Below are positions 10,984-23,200 of a DNA stretch of 64,000 nt, in pieces. Under the pieces are notes generated by a model. It saw only the letters and a list, made by a program, of their open reading frames with translations, made no database searches and was not told where the DNA came from. This stretch comes from Pilatotrama ljubarskyi (Eukaryota; Basidiomycota; Agaricomycetes; Polyporales; Polyporaceae), in the NCBI GenBank assembly GCA_022385805.1, contig MU277726.1, positions 124,001 through 188,000 on the forward strand. The letters run 5' to 3'. The first letter of the stretch is position 1; the number at the start of each line of letters is the position of its first letter. Made by a program: the position numbers and the translations under genes.

Positions 10984-13900
10984 CTAATCAGTAGCGACAC
11001 CCTCGCGAGCCTCCGGCTCTGGCGCCGCCGCATCTCCATTCTCGTCCGATAGCAGAGACTCCTCTTCGCTCGGCGTCGTGCTCCCCGGCGACGCGGATGG
11101 TGGCTCGTGTGTCGCATCTTTGCGGTTCGTACTCGAACCGGCGCCCGCGCTCTCTGTCTGCGCACTAGACGAGTCCACGCTCGACATATGCGTCGGTGAG
11201 GACGTCGAAGTGGACGTCGAGGGCACATCCCGAGTCTGCGTTTGTGCCCCAGCAGCAGCTCTCCGCGCGGCCGCCGGCGGCAGCACACTGCGGACTCGTG
11301 TGAGCTCCTCCATGCACCTGTAAATCGCGCCCGACACGCCCTCGAGCACGCGGAGTCGCTCGTCGATCGCCTCCCTAGTCAGCCGGTCAAGCCGCGCAAG
11401 CTGCTCGTCCGTCACCGTCGGCGGCAGTATTCCCAGCGGAGTACGCGACCCGCCGGGACCTGCACGCGCAGAACGCGGCACTTGGTTGTGGGAGGTCTGG
11501 GTAGACGCGGAGGAGCGCTGGGACGAAGACTGAGGCGGGGGCCGCGTCGTCGAACTGCGGTAGTAGTGGGTGTAAGGAGCGTAGTATGGGTTGCTTCCCG
11601 GCACGCGCGTCGGTTGGACGATGCTCGTATCGTAAAGCGGGATGAGGGCGGGCAGAGTAGATGGCCCAGCCGGAGGCTGTTGTCCAGCAGGTTCTGCTGC
11701 AGGCACGGGCGGAGCCGTAGCCGTCGCAGAAGGTCCCGCCCCAGCCGCCGTGGACGGTGAAGATGTCGAGGACGGGCCCTCCGATGCCGCAGAAGTGGTA
11801 GCATCTGCAGAGCGACCGCTCGAACTTGACTCCGTCGGACCATCCGTCTGTGGCGCCGTCGTAGACGGGTTCAGACGCCGCAATGCAGCCAGGGCAGCGG
11901 CGCGTCGTGCATCCGCAGCGGTCTCGTCCGCAGCGGTCGATTCAGACAACGGCGGGGAGGTTGGAGTAGGAGTCGGCGCCTGCGAATCAGCGGTCTGACG
12001 GGCCGTCGGTGCTGGGACTGATGGCGGACGCGGGATTTGCCCAGCCTGCGCCGGCGGTGTTGTAGCAGAGTGTTCAGGTTGCTGTTGCTCCTGCTGCTGC
12101 TCTGCGACAGGCTGGACTTGCGCAGGCGCAGGCGGCTGCTGCCCCAACAAGCGCGGGTCACCCCATGGCTGCCACACCTGCCCAGGGCCATAGAAGCCAT
12201 TGAACACCGGGGGCTGCTGCATCGGCGGCGGGGGAGGTTGTTGCCACCCGCGCACGGGATCGTAAAATGCAAGCGGCGGTGCTTGTCCGGGTGCGCCGCC
12301 CCAGCCGTTGGGTAACGCGTGCTGTTGGAAGGGAGCTTGGGGCGCGCCTGGAGGGAATTGACCTTGCACCCCGGGAAACTGACCGTTGAGCACAGGCGCC
12401 TGCGGCACACCAAGGAAGCGTCCAACCCACCCCAGGGGACCGTTCCCCGCGGCGGCAACACCCGGCTGGCCTTGCAGTGCAGCTCCGGGTAGAGGAGCGG
12501 CACCCGGACGAGGGGGTGGAGGTTGACCTTGGCCTTGACCTTGCGCTTGTCGGGCATGCTGTGGTGCATTGTTGTCCAGAACCGTGCGCCGGCTGAATAC
12601 ACCAGGTACGTTAAATCTGACGATAGTGCATGAATCCTTGAGGAGTCAGCGGCCACTTACCAGGTAGGGCAGCTCTGTTGGCGCTCAAGCCAGGATCGGA
12701 GGCACTGAAAGTGAAAGATGTGCCCACACGGTAGCTTCTTAGGCGTCATGTTGGGGCCATCAGCAGGGGGCGGCGGTGCTTGCTGCTGCTGCTGCTGTTG
12801 GTCGCCGTTAGCTGCGTTCTGGGGTTGGGCAGGCGCGTTGCGAGACTGCATCTCCTCGCGACAGATTATGCAGGTCCGATCTGACATCTCCGCAAGCTCG
12901 GCCTCGGTTGCATCAGGGTACCTGCGGTCCATATCGCGGGTTGCGTTATGATAGCGGACGAGGGCACGTAGACGGGTGATGAACGAGCGCGCAGTGACGA
13001 ATACATCGCGAATGATGTTCAGCGGGAGACCGTAGAAGGTTAAGATGATCATGAAGAATGTCATATACGTCGCCAGCTTGAGGAAATCTGACAAGACATG
13101 CATTGGTCAGCCAGGAATGGGCAAGGCGAGTGGACGAGGATGACGAGAACCAGTACTGACCGGTGAGGAGTTCGATGTAGAATATGTACATGCTCTTGTT
13201 CTCCCATGGCGGGGCGTTCTCGCCTCCACGGGTACGAGCCCTGCGCAAATCGAGGATGGAGAGGGCATAGCGCAGCATGGCGTTGAGAGAACTAGCGAGG
13301 AGGATGGCATACTGTCTCGGAGACTTAGTCACGCTGCCAGATACGCATATGTGAAAGGGACTCGCCTCGCTTGCGAACAAAACCATACCGCCTACGCCAT
13401 TGGCCAAAGTGCTTTCGACGGCGAAGGCAAACATGGTTATATCGATGGCCCAGAGGACGATGAAGAGGGCGTTGATACGGATGTGGAAGAGAGAGGGAGG
13501 GCCAGGATAAGGAGTTTGGTCCATCTGAGAAGACAGAGATCAGGACGGCAGCGGGCAGCAGACACGGGTTACTCACCGATTCAACGCGGTCTGCCATGAG
13601 CCAGTGGAAGCACTTGACAAAGAGAAGGAAACCAAACACGAGGAGGAAGGGTATGTCGAACTCATCACGGAATATGGTGAAGGCGAGGAGGGACTCGGTG
13701 ACGAACATCCATGTTTGGTCGTAGAGGCGCTGGGAGGGACAAGTTGAGGAGAGGAAGAGAACAGGAAGCCAGAAGATGTACCTCAACCTCACGAGGCTGT
13801 AGCGTGCCAAAGAATATCCGCTGAAAGATGCGGCCGCATAGGAGTGCACAGAGGAAGCCGAAGTTGGCGAGGACCTGCGAACTGTTGGCCGGGGAGGTCG

Positions 13901-14111
13901 GAGGAGTAGGCTAGACACGTACCAGAACGCTGCGACTACTCTTGGAGAGATAGATAGAGACCGAGTAGAAGTTGCTGTGAGCACGGCATGCGTTCGCGAT
14001 GGTGGCAGCTACGGCGAAAGTGCTGAAGACGGAGTAGAGGAATATGCGGTTTGAGGTCACCGCGGAAGTGAGCGGTTGGAATCGCTGGCGGAGGACATCG
14101 TGAAGCGGCAT
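10984..14111 (-). CDS. HRD1: ERAD RING-H2 E3 ubiquitin ligase Hrd1/synoviolin
   Basis: ER membrane ubiquitin ligase that retrotranslocates and ubiquitinates misfolded proteins. The start at 14111 leads into the conserved first membrane segment ([20 protein letters not shown]) and the Hrd1 signature [17 protein letters not shown]. Further TM helices follow ([60 protein letters not shown]). The RING-H2 domain reads CIICREEM, then after a Gln-rich insert [19 protein letters not shown] and SCPTC-type residues at an exon border. A run of seven Gln from CAG/CTG repeats interrupts the RING. The C-terminal third is a long Pro/Gln/Ala/Ser-rich disordered tail ending at TAG 10984-10986, typical of fungal Hrd1. 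Membrane-plus-RING identity is firm. Confidence 0.93.
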
Positions 14112-14478
14112 CCAGTCAGAGCAAGCTGCAGCACGATACAGGCAAGTTCGCAGTTGACGAACGCAAGTCCGGGCACGACGAGGAGGAGTGGAAAGTGGCG
14201 GCGGTGGCTGGAGACCAGCACACGCGACGTGGCCTACGTCGGTGACTGTACACGTGACAAGGGCGTTATGCGCGCCTACTGTTACGGGCGTCTATTCAAG
14301 TTGTAGGTCCACTGCAGTCTGCCGTCTCAGGCTTGAGTGCCTTCCTCCCGACCACTACTCCTCCATATATCGCCCTCCACCTCGGGCTATCGGCTAGTTA
14401 TACTTGGCGTTGGGACCGTTAGGCTTGCTGATCTGCTTCTGTCCTCGCTTTCCTCCTGTATTACGCTGGGCGGCCGCC
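14112..14478. promoter_or_regulatory. Divergent promoter region (HRD1 / Faf1-like)
   Basis: The 367 bp between start codons of divergent genes serves both. The plus-strand gene has a near-ideal initiation context (gccgccATGtc). No TATA box was recognised. Confidence 0.55.
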
Positions 14479-15716
14479 ATGTCAAGTGAAGATTTGCTAA
14501 AGCTCTTGGAGGCCCACGGTCAACAGTTCTTGCAGTCCTTCGATTCCCCAGTCGTAATCGGAAAGCGCAAGGAGTCGCCTCAAGCTGTCTCGGATAGGAA
14601 GAGGAAGAAAGCGAAAAAGCAGGAGCATGACTCCGAAGAAGAGGAGGAGTGGACCGGAATCGGACATAGCTCGGGCAGCGAGGAAGACGAGAGCAATGAT
14701 GATTCGTTGTCTGGAGCCAGTGACGATGAAGGCGAGGAGGAAGGAGAAGAGGATGGTACGAGTTTCACGTTTCCCTTCTCGATGTGCAAGAGCTCAGTCA
14801 GATCCAGAGGACGATGACTTCCGCTACGATACTCAATCGACCAGTCAGAATAAACAGAAGCTGCCGGACGTCGTGGTCTTCTCAGAAGCCGGGACATCTG
14901 CGATGGTTCCAACAAAGAAGTTGAAATCTGGTTTCATGGTGGGTGAGCATGCAAAGCGCATGATATAATCCCAACTCTCCTCGAGCTCACCCTCAACACT
15001 AGTCCTCCAAAGTCTCTAAATTGACGCAAGACGCGACCCAACCGTCAAAGAAGAAAAATACCACTGATGAAGACGACGACGATTTGTATGTCCAAGACCA
15101 CTATTGTGCACCGCTCGGGAGATTTATAACCTCCGTGCCGACAGGACGAATGCACAAAATGATGCTCTCCTCCACCGACTCGTGCATACCCAGCTTCTCT
15201 CCGGATCACTGAATCCAGATCTGGACTTGAAGCCCGGGCAACGCAAGAAGGCTCTCGAAGGACGCATTCTTGAAGCAGCTGGAAAGGTGAAGCTCGGCAA
15301 AGGCGAGGCGGCTGTCCGGCAGGCAGAGCGCAAGCGTGCGGCAAAACGTGTCTGCGACGGCCTCTTGGAGAAGCAGAAAGAGCGACACGAGAGGAAGGTC
15401 GAGGAGGTACGCACACTCCTTCCCTGTGACTTGCTGGAGAAGTCTCACGACAGTCCGATAGGCGAAGCAACTAGGCAACTACCATCCGACGCTCAAGGCG
15501 TTATACGATGCGGAGGCCACGCCGCTGTCCAAACCTAAGAGCAAGAAGCGCGAGAAAGGACTGCGGATGGGCGTTGGATCGTTCAAGGACGGTATTCTAC
15601 GACTGGGCAAGAACGAGATCAGCGCCGTGGAAGGCATGAGCTTTAGCCGGGGTCGTGGCAGAGGGAGGGGGAGGGGAAGGGGAAGAGGCGGTCGTGGAAC
15701 GGGTGGCCGGCGATGA
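14479..15716 (+). CDS. Faf1/C1orf131-like 40S ribosome-assembly protein
   Basis: Probable nucleolar factor for small-subunit rRNA processing. The start is ATG at 14479 (gccgccATG). The N-terminus is short and helical (SSEDLLKLLEAHGQQFLQSF), then a bipartite basic region (RKRKKAKK) and long acidic tracts. The C-terminal half is Lys/Arg-rich and helical (KKALEGRILEAAGKVKLGKG; ERKRAAKRVCDGLLEKQKER) followed by LGNYHPTLKALYDAE. The signature GLRMGVGSFKDGILRLGKNE is what suggests Faf1. The tail is a Gly-Arg repeat (RGRGRGRGRGRG) typical of nucleolar RNA-binding proteins, ending in TGA 15714-15716. Charged, disordered nucleolar proteins resemble one another, so the family name is moderately sure. 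Confidence 0.7.
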
Positions 15717-15924
15717 TTGTTGTGTACTTTTCGCCACCCTTCGTATGCGCTTCGACCTGCATTTGTCTTTGATAGTACAGGGGATCACGAGTGCTATAGT
15801 GTAGATATCATACAGTGCATGCGGCATGTTCTGCGTGTTTATACGAGCCTATCGTCCTCCTTCCACTGTCCGCCAGCAAACAGGAGAAGCATAGTCCCAG
15901 TCATCCTAACCAAGCTCGAAGACT

Positions 15925-18002
15925 TCAGTCATCATAATCATATCGGTCATTGTATCTGTACCGGTCCCTATCGCGGTCGCGCCCGCGCCGGTCGTCGTAG
16001 TCGTAGTCATAAGCATAATCGTAGGAGTCACTTCGCGAACGCGGACTGCCCCTGCTGGTAGTCGCGTCGGCCAAGATTTCCTCGCGGGACGGGGAGGGTC
16101 CTACAGAGCATATACTCACCGTCGCCGTGAAGATTGATGGTCTCGCTGGTAGTATTCGCGTCCGCGTTCTCGCTCGCGCGAATCCGAGTCGTACTCCCGA
16201 GTCCTGTGGCTACGACCCGAGCCAGAGTGGTGGTCCCGGGGGCTTGCGCGGACCAGTGTGTCGCTAGAGCTCTCGCTGCGCCTCCTGATCGTTTTTGGTC
16301 AGCTTGAATAGAACTGAGCAGGACAGAACATACCCAGAACGTCCACTACGGTCCTTGCGAGGATCTACATAGTAGACCTCAGGTCCGTCCCGCGACGAAC
16401 TAGTGCCAGCTCGCGGTCGCGAAGATCTGAGACGTGAACCGCTTCAGTACTTCGTTACGATCAGCACACCCTAGAGCGACATACTGGTAGTGTGGGTCAT
16501 TGTGGTAAGAGTCATGCGCAAAAGCGCGAGAAGAGTGAGACGACCCAGCATGACGCGTGGCATCTACCCTGCTACCCTTCGGGTCAGGACGAGCAAGGGC
16601 ACAGTAAGCATTGTTGAGGCCTACCTCTGGTCATGCGAGCGATGTATCGAACGGCCGCGGTGGTCAGACCTGCTGCTCCCGCCGCTGCGCGGTGAACGGT
16701 CGCCATTGGAGCGGCTCCCGACCGAGATGTGATCGTCGTGGCTGAAGCCAGCCCTGCGAGGAAGCATTAGCTGTCGCCTTTCCTGGTTGAGAGGAGACTA
16801 TCCAACCTGCAAATCTCCCTTCCGTACTGGTCTTGCACGATCACCGGGCGTGGACGTCTTGGCGGCTTATACCTCCCGCTGAAGTCTCCCACTCTGCACA
16901 CAATGCAGCTATCAGCACTTTAAGAACATTCTCTTGAGCTGGGGTTGCGTACCGCGTCAGCTCGTTTCCGTCTTCGTCCTCAAAGATCACTGGTGCGCCT
17001 CCAGGGATGATGTAGTACTTGTCCTTCTTCCCGTTCTTGCCGTGCTCTACAACCACAACCACCGGTGGCTCTTCGCTCGACTCGAGGGGCTCTTCCCAGT
17101 ACGCCGGATGGTCCCTGTAAGACTGCACAACAAGCAGTTAGCAAATGCTGCCGTCACTTGCCCCGAATCCTCCAAAGCTCACCCTCGGCGGAGCACTGCG
17201 CTCCCTCTCCCTGTGCCTCCGATGGTCACGCTCATGGGATGGGTATGAGGCCGAATGGTGCACGATATCCGCGCGGACGCCCTGCATCGGGACCGTATTG
17301 TTCATCACCATCGCCGGCTGGTGCAGATCGTGCACTGCCGACAGATGCGGCTCGTGCTCGCGCTGGTGCAGTTGCTGCCGCTGGTGCGGGCTCATAGCAG
17401 GAATCGGCTGCGGCGCGTAGAACGGCGCCCCATATCCATGCCCGTGTGACGCAGACGGAGCGGCAGAAAGCGCCGGCGCATATGTGCCGTTGTCCGCGAA
17501 CGCGTGCTGGATGCGCGAGAGCGAGCTTTCGCGCTGGACGAGCGGAATCGCGGTGTCGCTGTGCCGCCCCGAGAGTAGCTCCTCGAAGGACTGCGTTTCG
17601 TCGGTGGGCATGCCCGGGACGAGCGTGCGGGGGTCTTCGGGGTAGTCTTCAACGGTCGTGCGATATCCGCCCATGGGGTTGTGCATTCCCTGTGATTGAA
17701 AAGTGTCAGCACCTGAACACTCAAGCCGTCAGGAGTGCAGTCGAGCACGTACATCGTCATCCCGGATGTATCGGTTCTGGAGTAGCGCATCCGTCAGCTG
17801 GCGCTCCAATTGAGAATTTGAGACAACATACCCTCTTTGTCGACTTTCTGGAAAGGACCTTGCTCCAAGCGGAGCGGTTATGGCGGGGCTCCTGCTCTTG
17901 GTACCCATGGTCATAGCCATAGGGAGCATCATACCCCTCGTATTGGCCGTACGCACCACGGTCTTTCGATGACCGACCAAGGCTGGGGAAGAGGCGAGGC
18001 AT
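15925..18002 (-). CDS. Unknown Tyr/Arg/Asp-rich protein, basidiomycete type
   Basis: The start ATG at 18002 begins MPRLFPSLGRSSKDRGAYGQ, a low-complexity Tyr/Gly/His-rich N-terminus. The middle is His/Pro/Gln-rich. One compact, folded-looking block follows: PPVVVVVEHGKNGKKDKYYI then IPGGAPVIFEDEDGNELTR, and after an intron VGDFSGRYKPPRRPRPVIVQ then DQYGREI. The C-terminus is an Arg/Ser-rich stretch and a repetitive tail alternating Tyr-Asp and Arg-Asp (YDYAYDYDYDD, RGRDRDRDRYRY), ending at TGA 15925-15927. Composition suggests a nucleic-acid-associated or condensate-forming protein, but this is inference. The block with two EDEDG/DQYG hairpins may be a small beta domain. Function not recognised. 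The gene is convergent with the Faf1-like gene. Confidence 0.7.
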
Positions 18003-18753
18003 GTCGAACGAAGTGCTGAAGAGTCGTAGAAATGGTATACGAAAGGAAACGAATAGTAAAGTGGAGATGCGGTGGTAGGAAGACGAAGTCTACTTGAATG
18101 CCTGCATTCGACGACGCTCTGCCGAGCGACGACTAGGACTGCTGCTGGGGTCTACGCACGAGCAAAGAATGTGGGAACAGTTGGGGAGCAGCAGCCCGGA
18201 GCGGGGAGGCAGTCTTATAGCGAGCAGCATGGAGAGCATGAGGTTACCGCGCACGAGAAGAAGGGGCGGAGAAGAGCCCATCTCGCAGATTCATTGAGCA
18301 TACGTGTCTCCGCTCGCTCCGAGTTCTCGAGTCCCCGGAGCCTACCTGCTAATCGCGCTGCAGATAGGTGCAGCTACGCCGCATCAGGTGTGCGAGGTCT
18401 GTGAAAGCGCAGGAACGCGAGATGGGCGAGCACAGTCTGTCAGAGTGCGCGTGCGTTATGTTCCGCGCAGTCGTGATGTCCCAAAACGCGGCTTACGCGC
18501 ATGCTTTGATACAAACCGTGCCAACGGCCTATACACCGAAATATACAAACCTGGCATGCCACCGAACGGCATCTCAGGAACTGCATCCTCCTGACCAGAC
18601 CCTGACACTACGTCGACGCTGGGTACGCTGCGCATCAAACCAAACGGCTCTGTTGGTTACCTTGTTGGTCACGGATTCTGCAAAAGTAGCTCACCTAACT
18701 GGGAGCCGAAGAGCATATGATCATGGGTGTGTTTGCGTGTGGGCGCAGGGTTC
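18003..18753. promoter_or_regulatory. Intergenic: upstream of Tyr/Arg-rich gene; 3' flank of zinc-ribbon gene
   Basis: About 750 bp. It contains open frames on the plus strand without Kozak context, domain or splice continuity, judged not to be genes. The right end abuts the stop codon of the zinc-ribbon gene. No repeat or TATA box was recognised. Confidence 0.45.
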
Positions 18754-19982
18754 CTAGGCGATCCGCGCTTGGGATTCGCTCCAGAGCAATTGCTTGACTT
18801 GAGTGAGAGCTTGCGAGACTTTGGCGATCGTATCCGCCGTTTGGCCGATCGGCGCTGGGTCCAGGATAGGGCCCGCGGAGAGGCTATCCAAACGTGCCGA
18901 GAGCGCCAGAAGGGACTGCTCGAGGGAGCGTGCAGAAATCTGGAGCGCAGAGGCCGTGGAGATACGTGGGAGCTAAGGATGGCTCAGTGACTTGTGGACA
19001 GTGCGACCAGTCGAGCACCCACAGGAACTTCGGGTTCTGATCTAATGTACGACTCTGGCTGTGCTTCTGGGGGGTGATATAACGGTGCATCCTACACGAC
19101 GAAGTCAATCACTACACCGTAAGTGACCAGGGGGCCGCTTACCACAGCCGGAGGGGCCGTAGCTCTCGCCTTCCCTTTCCCTTGATCAATAGGCGTCCGC
19201 GTGGAGGACGTACCGGCGGCAGCAGGGGGCGGTAGACGGTAGGTGTCTGACGGAGAGGGCAGAGGCTGTATAGGCACCAGGCGATCCCGGCCTAGAGCGT
19301 CATTCTCGTCCACATATACAATGCCGCAGATCACGCATTCCTGCATTCCCTAGGTCTGAGCACGAGGAGGGGTTCATATCGCGGGTTATACTCGCCTTCC
19401 TCGGGTCGATAGTAGCTTGGGTCTTTGGGGGGCGCACGAGGGGGATACCATAGCAGTCAGGATTGGGGCATTCATCTGCGAGCATGGCCCAGCCTCTGAG
19501 CATGCGCCTGCCAATCTCGGCCGAAGCGGTGTCGGATTGCTGCCGACGACGGAGCAGCTCTGCGGTGTCCATGATGGGGGCGAGTACCGGGGAGTCTGGT
19601 GGGCTGGAAAGCTCTGTCGGCGGCGTTGAGGACCGGGACATGCGTGTACTGTAGGAAATTGTTGAGACGGAGCTAGTGTCTGGCAGACCTCCAGCTTGTA
19701 CTTGAGAGCCTGAGGCCGGCGGGGAAGGCTGAGCGCCATTGGAGCTGGCAGCACTTCCGGGCGCAGGATCGCAGTTCACGCAGAACTGCGTGGCGACGGA
19801 AGCGGCAGAAGGCGACCTCATCATAGGCACCCTCCCGCATTTTGGGCAAATCCTGTCCGTCAATATCTGTAGTGTGCACGGTAGACATCAGCGCAGGTGC
19901 TGATATCGCGCGGGAATATGCGCACCCAGCCCTTGAGCATGTACTCTCCGAGTCTGCTCGAGACGTCTATGACGGTCGCCAT
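18754..19982 (-). CDS. SSSCA1/p27 (ZNRD2-type) zinc-ribbon protein with two ribbon domains
   Basis: The start ATG at 19982 begins MATVIDVSSRLGEYMLKGW; a first intron is then removed and the frame continues ILTDRICPKCGRVP, then FCVNCD. Together they form the autoantigen-p27 zinc ribbon (LGxYML-KGW plus two CxxC pairs). A Ser/Pro-rich linker leads to a second copy: AEIGRRMLRGWAMLADECPN then CYGIPLVRPPK, and after an intron ECVICGIVYV. That second intron (19341-19395) appears to be GC-AG. Two more introns are needed to reach a C-terminal amphipathic helix (STASALQISARSLEQSLLAL ... VSQALTQVKQLLW) ending at TAG 18754-18756. The human relative has one ribbon and is linked to mitosis; the fungal role is unknown. 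It is head-to-head with the EDEM-like gene. Confidence 0.85.
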
Positions 19983-20265
19983 GTTTTCGCCTGCCAGTAC
20001 TGCGCTGCTGTTCTGCTGCGAGGGGCACACGAGGACGAGAGCAAGAGACTCGACGCGTCTGAAGCGCCCAACAGACGTGATAAGCGCCGGCCTATTCCCC
20101 GGATCACGTGGCTGCATGTTCCACGTCGATCGGGAAAGTGTGGCTTGGAGGTCTCTCGTGCTCTGTGCTTTGCCTGTGCTGGGTGTGGCTGCTGCTGTTC
20201 GCCTTCTGTGCACAAGTCAGCTTGCAAGGGCATCTCCGCCGGTCTTTCTCCTCGGTCTGCTCTGC
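19983..20265. promoter_or_regulatory. Divergent promoter (zinc-ribbon / EDEM-like)
   Basis: About 280 bp between two divergent start codons, so a shared promoter region. The EDEM-side frame stays open upstream through part of it, so a longer N-terminus is possible there. No TATA box was recognised. Confidence 0.5.
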
Positions 20266-23200
20266 ATGAAGTGGCCCGTGCTCTGGCCCTCCGGTCTTCT
20301 TGCTCTGCTCATCGCTGCACTAGACACCCACTGGTCGCCTCCTGCTTCTGTTCACGCGCTGACCGGAACAGCGCCATGGTCGAGCGGTCGCAAACTGGCC
20401 GTCAGGTATGTCATGCTTGCATCGCTTGCCATACTTATTGCGCTACATACGCGCTTCAGAGAGCAAGTGCGCGACCTCTGGCATCACGGGTATGACCAGT
20501 ATATGAGACTTGGTATGTTCCCCCGTCCTTCCTATGTTGCTATCGTTCATATGGCGTCTATTTAGCCTTCCCTTTGGACGAGGTGACTGTCATTCCAGCG
20601 CTCTCTACGCGTTTGACGTTGACCTTGCATGTAGCTTGCCCCCTTGTCATGTACAGGTCGTGGACCCAACTGGCACAACCCGTGCGTGTACCCATACCCT
20701 ACGTCCCTCGTGAGATATCACAAACAAGCTTGTCCAGTGCCGATATCGCTACAAACGACGTTGCCGGAAACTTCTCTGTAACGCTCGTGGATGCCCTGGA
20801 CACATTCGTGGTCTTGAATGACCCTCCAGGATTCGAGGACGCCGTGCGCAAGGTCATCCGCTGGGTCTCCTTCGACGTCAACACCAAGCCCCAGGTATTC
20901 GAGACGACAATCAGGGTTCTTGGCGGCCTCCTCTCAGGCCATATCTTCGCCCACAAACCAGGGCAACCCTTCCACCTACCATGGTACGAAGGCGAGCTTC
21001 TCCAGCTAGCTTATGACCTCGGGACGAGGTTATTGCCAGCGTTCCAAACGCTCACTGGACTACCGTACGCGAGGGTGTGTATAGTTCTACTGTCGCTAGA
21101 CGTTCTCTTATCCAGTCCCAGATAAACTTGCGTCACGGAGTGCCCAAGGGCGAATCCGTAGACACTTGTGCGTCATCTCTTCCGACATCCGTATGTGTCG
21201 TCTGACCGCTGGCAGGTACCGCCGGAGCAGGATCCTTGATCCTCGAGTTTGGCGCACTGAGCCGGCTGACGGGCGACGATCGGTTCGAGAAGGCGGCGTA
21301 CAAGGCCTTCTTCGCGCTCTGGAACCGCAGGTCGGACATTGGTCTTGTAGGCAATACCATCAATATATTTACTGGCGTACGTCGTCTTATGCTGCTGCGC
21401 TCGCGTGATGTGCCAAGGAAAGCAGCCATGGATCCTTACTTCGTCTTTGGTGATGACAGCTCTGGACGCACCCGGAGGTGAACGGGATTGGCGCGGGCAT
21501 CGACTCGTTCTACGAGTATGCGCTGAAGTGGTACATCATGAGCGGTGCGTCTGGTGTTACCGGGGGGTTGTTCGACTCTGACTGGTACTTGTAGGGGAAG
21601 TGGAGTTCCTCGATGTATGGCAGGACTCCTATGCGTCGGTCATGCGATACGCGAGAGCCCCAGACGGGTACTGGGTGAGAGATCCTATTTCTTGCCTCTC
21701 GTCCGCCTGCTCATTGCGAATAACAGTACCGCAATGTCAATATTTATTCGGTAGGGCACTGGGCAGCTCGTGACCTGAACCCATGTGAAGCTTACGAGTG
21801 ATGTTAGGGAGATGCGCAATATGGCACAGTGGACTCGCTATCAGCGTTCTGGCCCGGTCTACAAGTGCTGGGAGGCGACGTAGAGAACGCGGTGAAATCT
21901 CATCTAGTTTGTGCGTGGCTCTCCATGGCCTTCTCTGCCTTCTCCTACTGATGTCTGGGCTATACCAGATTGGAATCTATGGCGTGGATTTGCAGGCTTG
22001 CCGGAAGTTTGGGACATGAATTATCGACAAGCGACTTCGTTCCAGTACCCATTACGACCTGGTGAGGACAGATAGATCAGAAAATGGTTGGATTGCTCAT
22101 CGACTGCCTTCGTAGAATTCGTGGAATCTACGTGGTATCTGTATCGCGTGAGTGTGCAGGATCAGCGTATGACTGTGTAGGCTGACAGGTAATGAGACCA
22201 GGCTACGCGCGACCCATTCTACCTAGACGTTGGAGGTAAGGCCGTTTTCCTCTCCAGACGAAGCCTAGTATTGAGCTGCTCGCGTGCAGAACGTATTCTG
22301 AGCGACATCACCCGCCGGGCGAAAGTAGACTGCGGGCTCACCGGCATCAGCGACCTCCGCACAAACGCGCGGGACGACCGTATGGAATCCTTCGTGCTCT
22401 CCGAGACCCTCAAGGTTCGTCTCCGCTCTTTTGTCCAACTGCTAGTTGTCTTACAGCATTGCCCGGACAGTACCTCTACCTCCTCTTCGACGAAGCCAAC
22501 CCCCTACATGCCGACGACTCGCACTGGGTCTTCACGACAGAAGGCCACATCCTCACGCTCGACCCGTCCCTCCTCCGCCCCATTTCGCCTGCCCGCCGCA
22601 AGTTCCGCCGCGTCGAGAACATGCAGTGCCCTGCGTACCGCCCGCCCATCCTCGCGTACGACCCGCTACCGCCTTCCGAGACGTCGGAAACGTATGCTCA
22701 CGACTGGTGGGACTACGAAACTGGGCTGACAGGCGGAGTGATGTGGCGCGCGGACTGGGACTATGCACGCCAGCTGATCGGGCGCGTACCGACCGAGAAC
22801 GAGACGCGCTGGTGGGACCCGGAGGGGTGGTGCGTGCTGCCGAAGCATGAGCCTTACGTGAGTCGTCTTTGGCCCCGTTCCTGCGCCCTAAATCTGTGCG
22901 GGTCAGCTCATAGCACATGTGGGAGACAGAGCTACGACTTCGTGCTATCGGCCGATGGGACCGTGGTACCGGAAGACCTCCATCCTTCGGCTGAGAAGCT
23001 GGTTCCTGTCGCGGACGGATATCTTGTACACAACGTTACCGGCATCCGCGTGCAAATCGTCAGCCGCTTGGACGGGAAGGGCTACGACATCGCTAAACGT
23101 GGGTTCTCGATATGCTACCGTGCTGAGGCGTAGAGGAGCTGACCGGCCCTCAGTCGGACCGTACGCTGTGAAGACGGGGCAGAAGATCTACTTCAACGAC

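Noticed and set aside
18304..18757. Open frames on the plus strand between two minus-strand genes
   Set aside because: No domain, no splice continuity, biased composition.
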